From Streptomyces sp. NA02950 (GTDB lineage Bacteria; Actinomycetota; Actinomycetes; Streptomycetales; Streptomycetaceae), in contig NZ_CP054916.1 of the NCBI RefSeq assembly GCF_013364155.1, forward strand, positions 7,656,001 through 7,720,000: 64,000 bases of DNA, written 5' to 3'. A program made the translations under genes and the position numbers. How positions within the stretch are numbered: the stretch's first letter is position 1; every line of letters starts with the position of its first letter. This document shows positions 45,686-54,473 of the stretch, piece by piece. Below the pieces are notes generated by a model, which was not told where the DNA came from, did not search any database, and worked only from the letters and a program-made list of their open reading frames with translations.

Positions 45686-46004
45686 ACAATCAATCGGCGG
45701 CGGTCCACCAGCGGGCCCGCGCTGCTGACACGGCGCGCGGGGCCCGTGTGAGCGTGCTGGTGCGGTTGGTGACCGGAACGTCAGCCACAGTTGTGGTCCT
45801 CGATGCCGTTCCGGGAACGGCGGTGGACTGGGTGCCGGCGCCCATGTGGACCAGACTGCGGCCGGCGGCCATGGCGGGAGGCCAGTCGGCGGAACGGGGC
45901 CGCTGCTCTGGCGGCGGCCACTGCCCGATCTTCGTTCGTCCGCGGAACCCGATGTCAAGGGCTGGCCGCACATGGCTCCGCGGCACCCCCAACCAGCCAG
46001 AACC
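45686..46004. other. Convergent intergenic region, nothing clear
   Basis: Between the MmyB regulator (+) and the FG-GAP gene (-). No frame with a ribosome site and no perfect hairpin; GGGCCC inverted pairs near 45713-45742 could act as a weak terminator. Confidence 0.4.
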
Positions 46005-47459
46005 CTAAGAGGCGCGGGGAGTGAACCCCTTCGTGGTGAAGGCCGCCTTGTCCCGGGAGGTGGTGCCGTCGGTGATCCACCAGTGCGTGGGGTGCTCACC
46101 GTACAGGCCGAACAGGGTGCCGGGCCCCCAGCGCAGGATGAGTTCGTCCTTCCCGTCGCCGTCGAAGTCGGCGGCTCCCGCGGGCCGGGCGTGGCGCCGC
46201 TTCTCGGGAGTCTTCTTGCCGTCCACCTTCGCCGGCCCCTGGCGCAGGACGGCGGTGCGCTGGTCGCCGTCGAGGAGCGTGGCGCCGTCGTACGTGGCGA
46301 CCAGGATGCCGTCGCGGCCGTCCCCGTCGGGGTCGGCGGCCACGAAACCGCCGGGCCCGTAGTCGTTGCCTGCCTCCTTGGGCACTGCGGGCAGCCGGTA
46401 GGTGACCGGCGCGCCGCCCTTGCCGGGGTAGACGGCGAGTGATCCGTCGACGTCCGGGGCCTCGGTCTCGTTGCCGGGTTCGTCGTTGCGGCCGCCGTCG
46501 TCCCCGACGGCCACGTCCCGCAGCTTGTCGCCGTCGAAGTCGCCGAAGGCGTGGGCATTTCCCCGGCGCAGCTTGGTGCCCTTCGCCGAGAGTCCGGTGC
46601 CGTGGCGGGCCGGGTAGAGGGTGTTACCGGACTGCTCGCCGTCGCTGCTGGCGTGGAGCAGCAGCGAGGTCGGGCGTGCGGTGCCGGAGGGGGCGATGTC
46701 GTCGGCGATGAGCCGGCCGTCCGACCAGGGCAGGCGGGTGTCGGTCCGTGCCGCCGCGCCGGACCGGGTGACTGGTCCGTACAGCACCACCACGGATGAC
46801 CGGTTCTGTGCGAGGCCTGCGAGGTCGTGGTGGCCGTCCCCGTCGAAGTCGCCGCGCACCACGGAAGCCAGGCCCAGCTTCGACGCACTGTGCGGCAGCC
46901 GAAGAGGGGTCGCGCCCGCCCCCGCGGCGGGTCCGCCGGGTCCGCCCCAGGTCACGTAGGAGACGGTGCGGGGAGCGTAGACCTCCCGGTCTTCGATGAC
47001 CTTGCCTTCGACGGTGGTGATGAAGTCCGGGAAGCCGTCGCCGTTCAGATCGGCGGTGACCACCTGGTCCGCGGTGACGCTGTCGCGCCCGGCCGACCCC
47101 TCTTCTGGAGGGGGCAGGCCCAGGTCGCGGCGCCCGTGGACCTTGCGCGTCGAGGGGTGGAGTCCGCCCGCCGAGCCGTAGACCACAGCGACCCGCTCGT
47201 CGGCGGGGGTGTCCGGGTCGTCACCGACGGAGAGGGGTACGGGCACCACCAGGTCGCGGTGCCCGTCGCCGTTGAGGTCGTCAGGGTCTGTCGGAGAGTC
47301 GGGGTCTTCGGGCGCGCCGGGAGCCCCAGCGGCCGGGGTTGCGCCGCCTGAGAGGGACGGCTGGGAGTCGGTCTTGCCGCTGTCGCATCCGCTGAGCGAG
47401 GCGAGGACGAGAAAGGCCGCACAGACGGCAAGAGCCGGTGAGACGGTGGGAGACCTCAT
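46005..47459 (-). CDS. FG-GAP/integrin-alpha-repeat lipoprotein (copy B)
   Basis: The product has 484 residues from the ATG at 47459, with GAGGG 8 bases upstream; an in-frame ATG at 47474 is possible. Signal peptide with lipobox LSGC. FG-GAP repeats with Asp-rich calcium loops: DLNGDGHRDL, DLNGDGFPDF, DFDGDGHHDL, DFDGDKLRDV, DPDGDGRDG and DFDGDGKDEL. Like copy A (36561-38108) it should form a beta-propeller on the outer membrane face. Its last residues (FGLYGEHPTHWWITDGTTS) differ from copy A. Confidence 0.85.
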   Translation of the reverse strand: MRSPTVSPALAVCAAFLVLASLSGCDSGKTDSQPSLSGGATPAAGAPGAPEDPDSPTDPDDLNGDGHRDLVVPVPLSVGDDPDTPADERVAVVYGSAGGLHPSTRKVHGRRDLGLPPPEEGSAGRDSVTADQVVTADLNGDGFPDFITTVEGKVIEDREVYAPRTVSYVTWGGPGGPAAGAGATPLRLPHSASKLGLASVVRGDFDGDGHHDLAGLAQNRSSVVVLYGPVTRSGAAARTDTRLPWSDGRLIADDIAPSGTARPTSLLLHASSDGEQSGNTLYPARHGTGLSAKGTKLRRGNAHAFGDFDGDKLRDVAVGDDGGRNDEPGNETEAPDVDGSLAVYPGKGGAPVTYRLPAVPKEAGNDYGPGGFVAADPDGDGRDGILVATYDGATLLDGDQRTAVLRQGPAKVDGKKTPEKRRHARPAGAADFDGDGKDELILRWGPGTLFGLYGEHPTHWWITDGTTSRDKAAFTTKGFTPRAS

Positions 47460-47697
47460 GTGATGCACCCTCATGTTTCGTGACGGACCCGCCCGGAGCC
47501 GGGAGAGCACGGTACGTCGCCAAGTTGTCGATCAGTCCGGATCGGGTCCGCCGGAGGGACGGGGTTTCGGAGCTCAGGTCGGGCATTGGCGTCCGTGTGG
47601 CTCAGACGCCGTACATCGGCCGCCCGGTTACACCCGGATGGACTGGGGCCCAGGAGCGAGCAGCGATGCGCCTCGCCGGCCGGCAGCCTGGCGCGGT

Positions 47698-48660
47698 TCA
47701 GCCCCCATGCCCGCACGTGGCCGCAGGAGCACACATCTCACATGGGGCGAAAGACGCGGGGTAATGAACGAGGGCTAACGCCCCCTCACACGCCAAAGCC
47801 TTCTGCGTTGTGGGAGGTTCGCTCCTGGAACACGAGGTGCTGACCGCGGAGAGCAGTTCGAGGTGGGTGGCGCTTTGGGTGCCGGGTGGAGCAGTGAACC
47901 ACTGCAGGCGATGACCTCCGTCCTCGCTGAACAGGCTGTGGTACTCCACTGCGATGATGCCCAGCGTGGGATGGACGAGCCGTTGATGGTCCGCCCGGCG
48001 CAACGCCACGTCGCGGGTGTCCCACAGAGCGGCGAATTCCTGGCTGCGCTGCCGCAGTTCGCCGATCATCCGGGCCACCTGTGCATCACGGCCGCGGCGG
48101 GCGGCGACCGCCTGGAGATCGGCCACGTATCCCCGCGAGTGGTGCTGGTGGTCTTCCTCCGGATAGAGCAATCGGCCCTCGGGGTCGGTGAACCAGCGGT
48201 AGAGCAAGCTGGACGTGAAACCATGTCCTGCCGAGTGCTGGCCGAGCAGTGCGATGGCCAGGTCGTTCTGCGTGATCGGCTCATACAGGTCGGTGACGAT
48301 CTGGGCCGGGGTGGTGGCGAGCCGCTCCAGCAGGCACAGCAGGGCGGACTGAGCCTGTGCGGTAGAACCGTGCACGCTCGGCGGGACGGGTCGGGCCGCG
48401 AGGCGGAACAAATGGTCCCGTTCGTCGCCGTTCAGGCGCAGAGCTCGGGCGAGGGCGGCCACGACCTGAGTGGAGGGCTGGGCGCCGCTTCCGCGTTCCA
48501 GTTCGATGTAGTAGTCCGCCGACAGGGAAGCCAGCTGAGCGACCTCTTCACGGCGCAGGCCGGGCACGCGGCGTCTGGTGGTTGTGACCAGGCCGATGTC
48601 GGCCGGGCGGATCCGGTCGCGCCGGGACTTCAGGAATGCGGCGAGTTCGGCAGGTTTCAC
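47698..48660 (-). CDS. XRE-family regulator with MmyB-like domain (paralogue)
   Basis: The product has 320 residues from the GTG at 48660, chosen by alignment with the regulator at 44813 (VKPAELAAFLKSRRDRIR against VNLPELAAFLKSRRDRIR); an ATG at 48669 is possible. XRE HTH at about 10-75 and MmyB domain to about 275 (LLYRWFTDPEGRLLYPEED, LFSEDGGHRLQWFTAPPGT). The last 45 residues (from about STSCSRSEPPT) have no counterpart in the paralogue and are Cys/Ala-rich, which suggests a frameshift near the 3' end or loss of the original stop. No divergent SDR genes accompany it. Confidence 0.85.
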   Translation of the reverse strand: MKPAELAAFLKSRRDRIRPADIGLVTTTRRRVPGLRREEVAQLASLSADYYIELERGSGAQPSTQVVAALARALRLNGDERDHLFRLAARPVPPSVHGSTAQAQSALLCLLERLATTPAQIVTDLYEPITQNDLAIALLGQHSAGHGFTSSLLYRWFTDPEGRLLYPEEDHQHHSRGYVADLQAVAARRGRDAQVARMIGELRQRSQEFAALWDTRDVALRRADHQRLVHPTLGIIAVEYHSLFSEDGGHRLQWFTAPPGTQSATHLELLSAVSTSCSRSEPPTTQKALACEGALALVHYPASFAPCEMCAPAATCGHGG

Positions 48661-49454
48661 GTTTCCCATCGCGATCTTGATGAGTGTGCGGTTTCCCTGC
48701 GTCAGTGACTCGTCTTCTGGGCAGGGTCGGGCAGGTATACGGCCCGCGGGGGACGCCTCGCGGACGGTGAGCAGCCCGTCGTCATCGTCGGTGGTGCGGG
48801 CGCATCGAGTCATCGGGTGAATGACCTATTCCACTGGCTGTGACCTCCGGCCCTCCCGATGCCCCAGAGCCAGGGAGTGTCCCAGTTCGGATTCTGATCC
48901 CGGTGCGGGGCGGAGAATGCGCAGCCAGATGACCGCACCGCGTCAGTGGAGCCCGGCGACGTAGTGCTCGGGGGTCTTCGTAGTGCGACGCGGCGAACGG
49001 TTCCGTCCCGGTGCGTCGGGGCCTGAGCAGCCACCTCCCCCGCCCGGACCAGGGGCCGGGGGCCGTCGGCGCCGGCTGGGAGACAACGGCGGGCCGGGTG
49101 GCGAGTTGGCCGGTCGCGCCGCGACTGACGAAACGTCGGCGAGTGGTGCGCAGTCCAGCCGGGGGTGCACGCCGGCCGGCGATCGCCTTGGTGTACCGCG
49201 ACGTCTCTGAACCCCGAAGCTGGGCGAACTCAGGATTGGGCGTGCGCAGCAGGCGACCATCCTGGTGGCTGTGAGTCTTCACGGCGCGGGCCCGAAACAG
49301 GGCGACGCGAACCCAGGACGGCCTTTGACCGGAGTACTGGGAGCAGGGTCATCGAGGGCCCTGACTGCCGCAGGGCATAGGTCGATCGGCCGATGTGGGT
49401 AGGGCGCGGCCGTGGCGAGCATGGTGTGGCGAAACCGGAAGAAAGGTAGCTGTC
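48661..49454. other. Intergenic, no gene supported
   Basis: About 790 bases upstream of both the regulator (-) and the SnoaL-like gene (+). Open frames are Arg/Pro-rich with no ribosome sites. AAAGG at 49443-49447 is the likely ribosome site of the SnoaL-like gene. Promoters for both genes should lie here, but none is clear. Confidence 0.4.
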
Positions 49455-49856
49455 ATGAGTCAGCAGGAGTCGAAGAACCAGTCCCTGGTGGCAGGGCTGT
49501 ACGCGGATCTGGAGCGCGGGGACGTGGAGGGGGTCATCAAGACGCTGAGCCACGACGTGTCCTGGGTGGTTGCGCCAGGATTGCCGTACGGCGGGACCTA
49601 CACCGGGCACGAGGCGGTAGGCGGTATCTTCTCCACATACGGGGATGTGTGGGAGGACCTCGCCGTCATACCGGACAAGATCGTCTCTGCCGGGGACCAC
49701 GTGATTGCGCTGGGGCACTACGAGGCCCGGGGCCACGCGACCGGCAAGGAGATGAGGGCGCGTTTCGCGCACGTGTGGCGTTTGGAGGACGGCGTGCCCG
49801 TCTCGTTCGAGACGATCGCGGACACGCACACCATGGTCGCCGCGATGATGTCGTGA
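49455..49856 (+). CDS. SnoaL-like / NTF2-fold protein
   Basis: The product has 133 residues from the ATG at 49455. It matches the NTF2/SnoaL-like alpha+beta barrel pattern: an N-terminal helix (NQSLVAGLYADLERGDVEGV), HDVSWVVAPGLPYGGTYTGH, IVSAGDHVIALGHYEARGHA and FAHVWRLEDGVPVSF. Such proteins serve as isomerases, cyclases or small-ligand binders. The stop overlaps the ATG of the next gene (TGATG), so expression is coupled to a small membrane protein. Confidence 0.82.
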   Translation: MSQQESKNQSLVAGLYADLERGDVEGVIKTLSHDVSWVVAPGLPYGGTYTGHEAVGGIFSTYGDVWEDLAVIPDKIVSAGDHVIALGHYEARGHATGKEMRARFAHVWRLEDGVPVSFETIADTHTMVAAMMS

Positions 49857-50107
49857 TGCTGGGCTTCACGGCGCTGTCCACAGCGGTCGCCGCGGCGATC
49901 CGCCTCGGCTGGTGGGAGATGACCTGGACCAATATCGTCCAACTGCTGATCTTCGGCATCGTCGCCGGGGGAATGGCCGGTCACTCGATCATGATGCTCG
50001 CGACCCGTGGCCGGCTTGACGCCGAGAAGCCACAGCGGGCACGCGGCGTCGCCATCGGGGTCGCCCTCATCGGAGGTGCCGTCTCCCCGGGATGGGTTCT
50101 GACCTGA
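49856..50107 (+). CDS. Small membrane protein (83 aa)
   Basis: The ATG overlaps the SnoaL-like stop (TGATG). The product has two or three hydrophobic segments (LGFTALSTAVAAAIRLG, IVQLLIFGIVAGGMAGHSI and GVAIGVALIGGAVSPG) and no recognised family. The tight coupling suggests a joint role with the SnoaL-like protein or use of its ribosome flow only. The composition is normal for a membrane protein. Confidence 0.6.
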   Translation: MLGFTALSTAVAAAIRLGWWEMTWTNIVQLLIFGIVAGGMAGHSIMMLATRGRLDAEKPQRARGVAIGVALIGGAVSPGWVLT

Positions 50108-50217
50108 TTCCGCGCCGCAGAGACATACATCCGCGAGGTAACCGTCACATCCCTCGCGGGTGTTCCTGCGGATACAGACCCGTACAAGTGCGGGTGCTGA
50201 TAAAACATCCACACAGC

Positions 50218-50876
50218 TCATGCGCCGTGCTGGTACTGGTGGAGGGTTCCGCCGAGTCGATCTCGTCGGTCGATTTCCATGTGGGTGAGTTGGGCTTGTT
50301 GGGTGATGGGTGCGGGTAGTGGGCGGCAGGTGCGGGCTTGCCCGAGTGCCCTGTGCGGGCGGTGTTCGTTGTAGAAGCCCTCGTACTCGCGCAGGGCGTG
50401 CAGGAGGTGGCTCTGGTTCCTGATCAAGGTCCGGTTCAGCATGTCCGCGCGGCAGGTCTGTATCCAGCGCTCCATGAGCGAGTTCATCCGCGGTACTCGA
50501 ATGCCGGTGGTGACACCTTCATGCCGGCATCGGTCATCAGGGTGTCGAAGGCGGCTGTGAACGTCGAATTGCGGTCGCGGATCGAGAACTTGGTCTTGCT
50601 GCCTGCGTCCTCAAGGTCCTTCAGGAGGTTGCGACCGGGCTGCACGATCCACTCCGCGGTGGGGTGTGCGGTGGCGCCGAGGATCCGGATGTGCCTGGTG
50701 GTGTGCTCAATGACGGCGAAGACGTACAGGCGCGCCCCGGTCAGCGTGCGGACTTCAGCGATCTTGATTGCAAGGACTGCGAGTTCGCCGTGGATCCGGC
50801 GATACCCCCAGGAGGCGTTCTCCCGGGCCAAGCGCAGGACCAGGGTGCGGATCGAGCGGATGGTGCGTGGCGCCCG
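50218..50876 (-). pseudogene. Integrase-core (rve) transposase remnant
   Basis: From 50876 it reads RSIRTLVLRLARENASWGYR and RIHGELAVL, then jumps to LYVFAVIEHTTRHIRILGAT, RNLLKDLEDAG and FSIRDRNSTFTAAFD, and after a frameshift near 50484 ends NSLMERWIQTCRADMLNRT and YNEHRPHRALGQA. The segment between the HTH part and the RNase H-like core is shortened and the frame is broken, so it is inactive. It abuts the stop of the crotonase-like gene. Confidence 0.8.
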
Positions 50877-50879
50877 GGA

Positions 50880-51656
50880 TCAGCCCAGGAACGTCGCGAT
50901 CCCGAGGCGGAAGTCGTCCAGGGAGACCGCCGCCTGGTGGGTGTAGCGGGTCGCTTCCCTCACTGGTGCGAGGGCCGCGGACACGGCACGTTTCGCGGCG
51001 CGCACCGCAGCCGGTGGATGTTCGGCGATGTGGGTCACGGTGCGCTCGGTGTGTGTGGGCAGCACGTGGCCGGGCAGGTGTCGGTCGGCAAGGTGCGCCG
51101 CTACTGCGGCGGGCCCGTCGAGCAGCCGGCCGGTGTAGAGCAGTTCGCGGGTGAGCGACGGTCCGGCCAAGGCGGCCATGCGGGCCGCGAAGGAGGGGCT
51201 GGCCATGATGCCCAGGCGGGCGATGGGCATGCCGATGCGCGCCGAGTCAGCCATGAACCGCAGGTCGCAGGCGAGCGCGAGCTGGCAGCCGGCCCCGGCG
51301 GCGACCCCGTGGATCTCGGCCACGACCGGCACCGGGCACTCCTCGACCGCGCGGAAGGCCGCTTCCATGCGGGCGAAGGAGTCCTCGATCGCATCCGGTT
51401 CGGCGTCCGTCCACTCGGTCATGTCCGACCCGGCGCAGAACGTCCCGGCTCGTCCACGGATGACGATGGCCCGCATGGCGTCGGTGCCGCCGAGTTCGCG
51501 GATGCGATGCTCCACCTGGGTCCAGCCCGGCCCGGTCAGGGCGTTGCGCTTGGTCCCGCTGCCGATGGTGACCACGGCGACCGGTCCATCGGCGCGTGTG
51601 TGGACCAACGGGGTGGTGTGGTCCTGCGGAGTGGCGTGCTGGAGTTCGGCAGTCAT
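50880..51656 (-). CDS. Enoyl-CoA hydratase/isomerase (crotonase) family protein
   Basis: The product has 258 residues. Crotonase-fold motifs: TFCAGSDMTEW (oxyanion loop 1), GVAAGAGCQLALACDLRFMA (loop 2) and ARIGMPIARLGIMA. Both glutamates of true hydratases are replaced: Gln in GCQLA and Ile in MPIARLG. The reaction is therefore probably not classical hydration of enoyl-CoA; isomerase, hydrolase or decarboxylase activity is possible. The ATG overlaps the stop of the CoA-transferase gene (ATGA), so the two proteins act in one pathway. The pairing resembles CaiB-CaiD. Confidence 0.88.
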   Translation of the reverse strand: MTAELQHATPQDHTTPLVHTRADGPVAVVTIGSGTKRNALTGPGWTQVEHRIRELGGTDAMRAIVIRGRAGTFCAGSDMTEWTDAEPDAIEDSFARMEAAFRAVEECPVPVVAEIHGVAAGAGCQLALACDLRFMADSARIGMPIARLGIMASPSFAARMAALAGPSLTRELLYTGRLLDGPAAVAAHLADRHLPGHVLPTHTERTVTHIAEHPPAAVRAAKRAVSAALAPVREATRYTHQAAVSLDDFRLGIATFLG

Positions 51657-52882
51657 CGGGCCGCCCCCCGGGCGCGTATGCCGGCGATCCGGACATCGTC
51701 AACACCCATCGCGGTCAGGATGTCGTCGGTGTGCTCGCCGTGCAGGGGCGGGGCGGTGCGGACTTGGTGCGAGCCGGCGGAGAGTTTGACGGGTGAGGCG
51801 ACGGTGTGGACGGTGCCTGCGGTGGCGTGCTCGATCTCGGTGATCATTCCTCGGGCGACGACCTGAGGGTGTGTGAGCGCCTGGTCCACCGTGTTGATGC
51901 GGCCGACAGGCACGCCCGCTTTCGACAGCACCTGGCTCCACTCCGCGGCCGTGCGCTCGGCCAGCATCTTCTCGATGAGGGGCAGGAGGTCGTCGCGGTG
52001 GCGTACGCGCTCGGAGTTGGTGGCGAAGCGCGGGTCGTCCGTCAGGGAGCCGAGGCCGACCGCGGCGGTGAAGCGGCGCCACAGTCTGTCGTTGCCGACC
52101 GCGATCATGATGTGTCCCTCGGCAGTGGGGAATGCCTGGTACGGGACGATCGTCGGGTGGGCCGAGCCGTAGCGGTCCGGGACCCGGCCGGTGGCGAAGT
52201 AGCCGGAGGAGATGTAGGTGAGCCAGGCGATCTGGCCGTCCAGCAGTGAGACATCCACCCACTGCCCGTGGCCGGTGCGCTTCCGCTCATGCAGCGCCGC
52301 GAGTATGCCAATCGTGGTCCACATCCCGGCGGCCAGGTCCGCGCCGGAAACGCCGAACCGTACGGGCGGCCCGTCCGTCTCGCCGGTCACGCTCATCATC
52401 CCGGACAGCGCCTGGGCGATCGCGTCATAACCGGGCTCCTCCCGAAACGGGCCGGTCTGGCCGTAACCGCTGATCGAGGCGTAGACGACACCAGGGTTGG
52501 CGGCAGCGATCTCCTCGTAGCCGAGGCCGAGCCGGGCCGCAGTGCCCGGCCGGAAGTTCTCCACGACCACGTCGGCGCCGTAGGCGAGGCGCTGCACCAG
52601 CTCCCGGCACTCCGGGTCCTTGAGGTCGACCGCGAGGCTGCGCTTGTTGCGGTTGACACTGAGGAAGTACGCGGTCTGATCCTCCTGGTACGGAGGGCCC
52701 CATGCTCGCGTGTCGTCCCCGCCCCGGTGATCCTCGACCTTGATCACATCTGCACCGAGATCGGCCAGGGTCATGGTGCTGAACGGTCCGGACAAGATCC
52801 TCGACAGATCGAGCACACAGAGCCCGGACAGGGCGCCATCGTGCTCCAGCCAGGGCGAAGGCTGTGTTGTTGAAGCATCCAT
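51653..52882 (-). CDS. CaiB/BaiF family (class III) CoA-transferase
   Basis: The protein has 409 residues, normal for the family. Visible blocks: LDLSRILSGPFSTMTLADLG, ADVIKVEDHRGGDDTR, VNRNKRSLAVDLKDPE, VVENFRPGTAARLGLGYEEI, SISGYGQTGPF, GVSGADLAAGM (probable catalytic Asp) and GHGQWVDVSLLD. It should transfer CoA to a carboxylic acid, activating the substrate for the crotonase-like enzyme encoded just after it. Second-last gene of the M20-MHS-CoA-transferase-crotonase cluster. Confidence 0.93.
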   Translation of the reverse strand: MDASTTQPSPWLEHDGALSGLCVLDLSRILSGPFSTMTLADLGADVIKVEDHRGGDDTRAWGPPYQEDQTAYFLSVNRNKRSLAVDLKDPECRELVQRLAYGADVVVENFRPGTAARLGLGYEEIAAANPGVVYASISGYGQTGPFREEPGYDAIAQALSGMMSVTGETDGPPVRFGVSGADLAAGMWTTIGILAALHERKRTGHGQWVDVSLLDGQIAWLTYISSGYFATGRVPDRYGSAHPTIVPYQAFPTAEGHIMIAVGNDRLWRRFTAAVGLGSLTDDPRFATNSERVRHRDDLLPLIEKMLAERTAAEWSQVLSKAGVPVGRINTVDQALTHPQVVARGMITEIEHATAGTVHTVASPVKLSAGSHQVRTAPPLHGEHTDDILTAMGVDDVRIAGIRARGAAR

Positions 52883-53079
52883 AGGGGCGGTCTCCCAAGA
52901 AGGAACGGAGGGAAGAGTGGAAAGGGCCAGTCCGGAGTGGTGCCGTCGGTACGGCGAGCAGGGGCTTGTGCTCAGGGCCCGTCGTGGTGATCACGGTGGT
53001 GATCCCTCGGGTGGTGGAGAGGTGTGCCCGCCGCACGAGGATCGCGGGGGTGGGCCTACCGGACAGCCGGGTGCGAGTC

Positions 53080-54402
53080 TCAGCGGATGCCGCGGATCCG
53101 GTACCCGCCCGCCAGCGCGGTGATGCTCAGGATGGAGACGGCCAGCAGGTAGTAGCTCGGCGCGATCTGCTGGCCGGTCGCCGTGACCAGCGCCGCGGCG
53201 ATCGTGGGGGTGAAGCCACCGAAGAGGGCGACGGTCGTGTTGTAGCTGAACGCCAGCCCGGTCGCGCGGGCTTCCACCGGGAAGGCGTCGGACATCACCG
53301 ACGGCAGTGCACCGAAGTACGCCGCCTTCAGCAGTCCGAGGACCGTCATGCACAGCGCGAGGGCCAGGAAGGATGGCGCCCTTGTGAGCCAGATGAACAG
53401 CGGGACGGCGCTCAGGCCGATCAGCGCCGCGGCGGGGACCATGATCCTCAACCGGCCGAAGCGGTCGGCGAGCAGACCCACGACCGGGGTCCCGAAGGTG
53501 AGGATGACGCCGGTGATGAGCAGGGCGGTGAAGGACAGTGAGTCGTCGAGGCCAAGCTCCTTGATCGCGAAGGTGGGCATGTACTGAAGGGCGTAGTTGA
53601 GTGCGGTGGAGACCATCAGCGTTCCGCCGGCGATCAGCAGACCGCCCCAGTGGTGGCGGAAGACGGAGCGGATCGGCGAGGACGTCTCCCCGCCCTCCTG
53701 TGCCGCCGGCACCTGCGCCATCGCGGGCGACTCCTCGACGTAGCGGCGTATGAGGTAGCCGACCGGGCCGACCAGGATGCCGAAGACGAAGGGCACCCGC
53801 CAGCCCCAGGCTGTCATCTGGGCGTCGGACAGCGTGGTGCTCAGGCCCGTGGCGAATGCGGCGGCCAGCAGCGTGGCGAGCCCCTGGCTGGCGAACTGGA
53901 AGCTGCCGAAGAAGCCCTTGCGCTTGTCGTTCTGCTCCACCAGGAACGAGGTGGCGGCGCCGAATTCGCCACCGGCCGCGAAGCCCTGGATCAGCCGCGC
54001 GACCACGATGCCCAGCGGCGCGAAGAACCCGAGCGTCGCGTAGCCGGGCATGAACGCCATCAGCAGGGTGCCGATGACCATCAGCCGGATCGAGACCATC
54101 AGCGCCTTCTTGCGCCCTCGCCGGTCGGCGTACGCGCCGAGCAGCAGACCACCGATCGGGCGGATCAGATAGGTCATGCCGAACACGGCGAAGGTTTGGA
54201 CGATTTGGACGCCGGCGTCGTCGTTGGGGAAGAAGGTCGCGCCGATGTAGGTCGCCATCAGGGCGTACAGGGCGAGGTCGAAGAACTCAAGCGCGTTGCC
54301 GATCGTCGCCGCCGCAATGGCGCGCTTGGCGGACGCTGGTCTCTGGGGTGCGGCCGCGGACGTCTTTGGCTGCTGTGTGGGTTGAGGTGAGATTCCGGTC
54401 AT
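53080..54402 (-). CDS. MFS transporter, metabolite:H+ symporter (MHS) type
   Basis: The protein has 440 residues from the ATG at 54402, with AAGGA upstream. About 12 membrane helices; IGNALEFFDLALYALMATYI and GAYADRRGRKKALM (the loop 2-3 motif) and RLIQGFAAGGEFG are MHS signatures, as in citrate, shikimate and betaine carriers. It should import a carboxylate or betaine-like compound with protons. Lying between the peptidase and the CoA-transferase, it is the likely entry step of the cluster. Confidence 0.92.
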   Translation of the reverse strand: MTGISPQPTQQPKTSAAAPQRPASAKRAIAAATIGNALEFFDLALYALMATYIGATFFPNDDAGVQIVQTFAVFGMTYLIRPIGGLLLGAYADRRGRKKALMVSIRLMVIGTLLMAFMPGYATLGFFAPLGIVVARLIQGFAAGGEFGAATSFLVEQNDKRKGFFGSFQFASQGLATLLAAAFATGLSTTLSDAQMTAWGWRVPFVFGILVGPVGYLIRRYVEESPAMAQVPAAQEGGETSSPIRSVFRHHWGGLLIAGGTLMVSTALNYALQYMPTFAIKELGLDDSLSFTALLITGVILTFGTPVVGLLADRFGRLRIMVPAAALIGLSAVPLFIWLTRAPSFLALALCMTVLGLLKAAYFGALPSVMSDAFPVEARATGLAFSYNTTVALFGGFTPTIAAALVTATGQQIAPSYYLLAVSILSITALAGGYRIRGIR

Positions 54403-54473
54403 CGCGGGTCCTTCAGGCAGGCGCTCGGCGAGCATCGTCCAGGCCGGGCGGGGGACGGGGAGCGGAGATTGGG

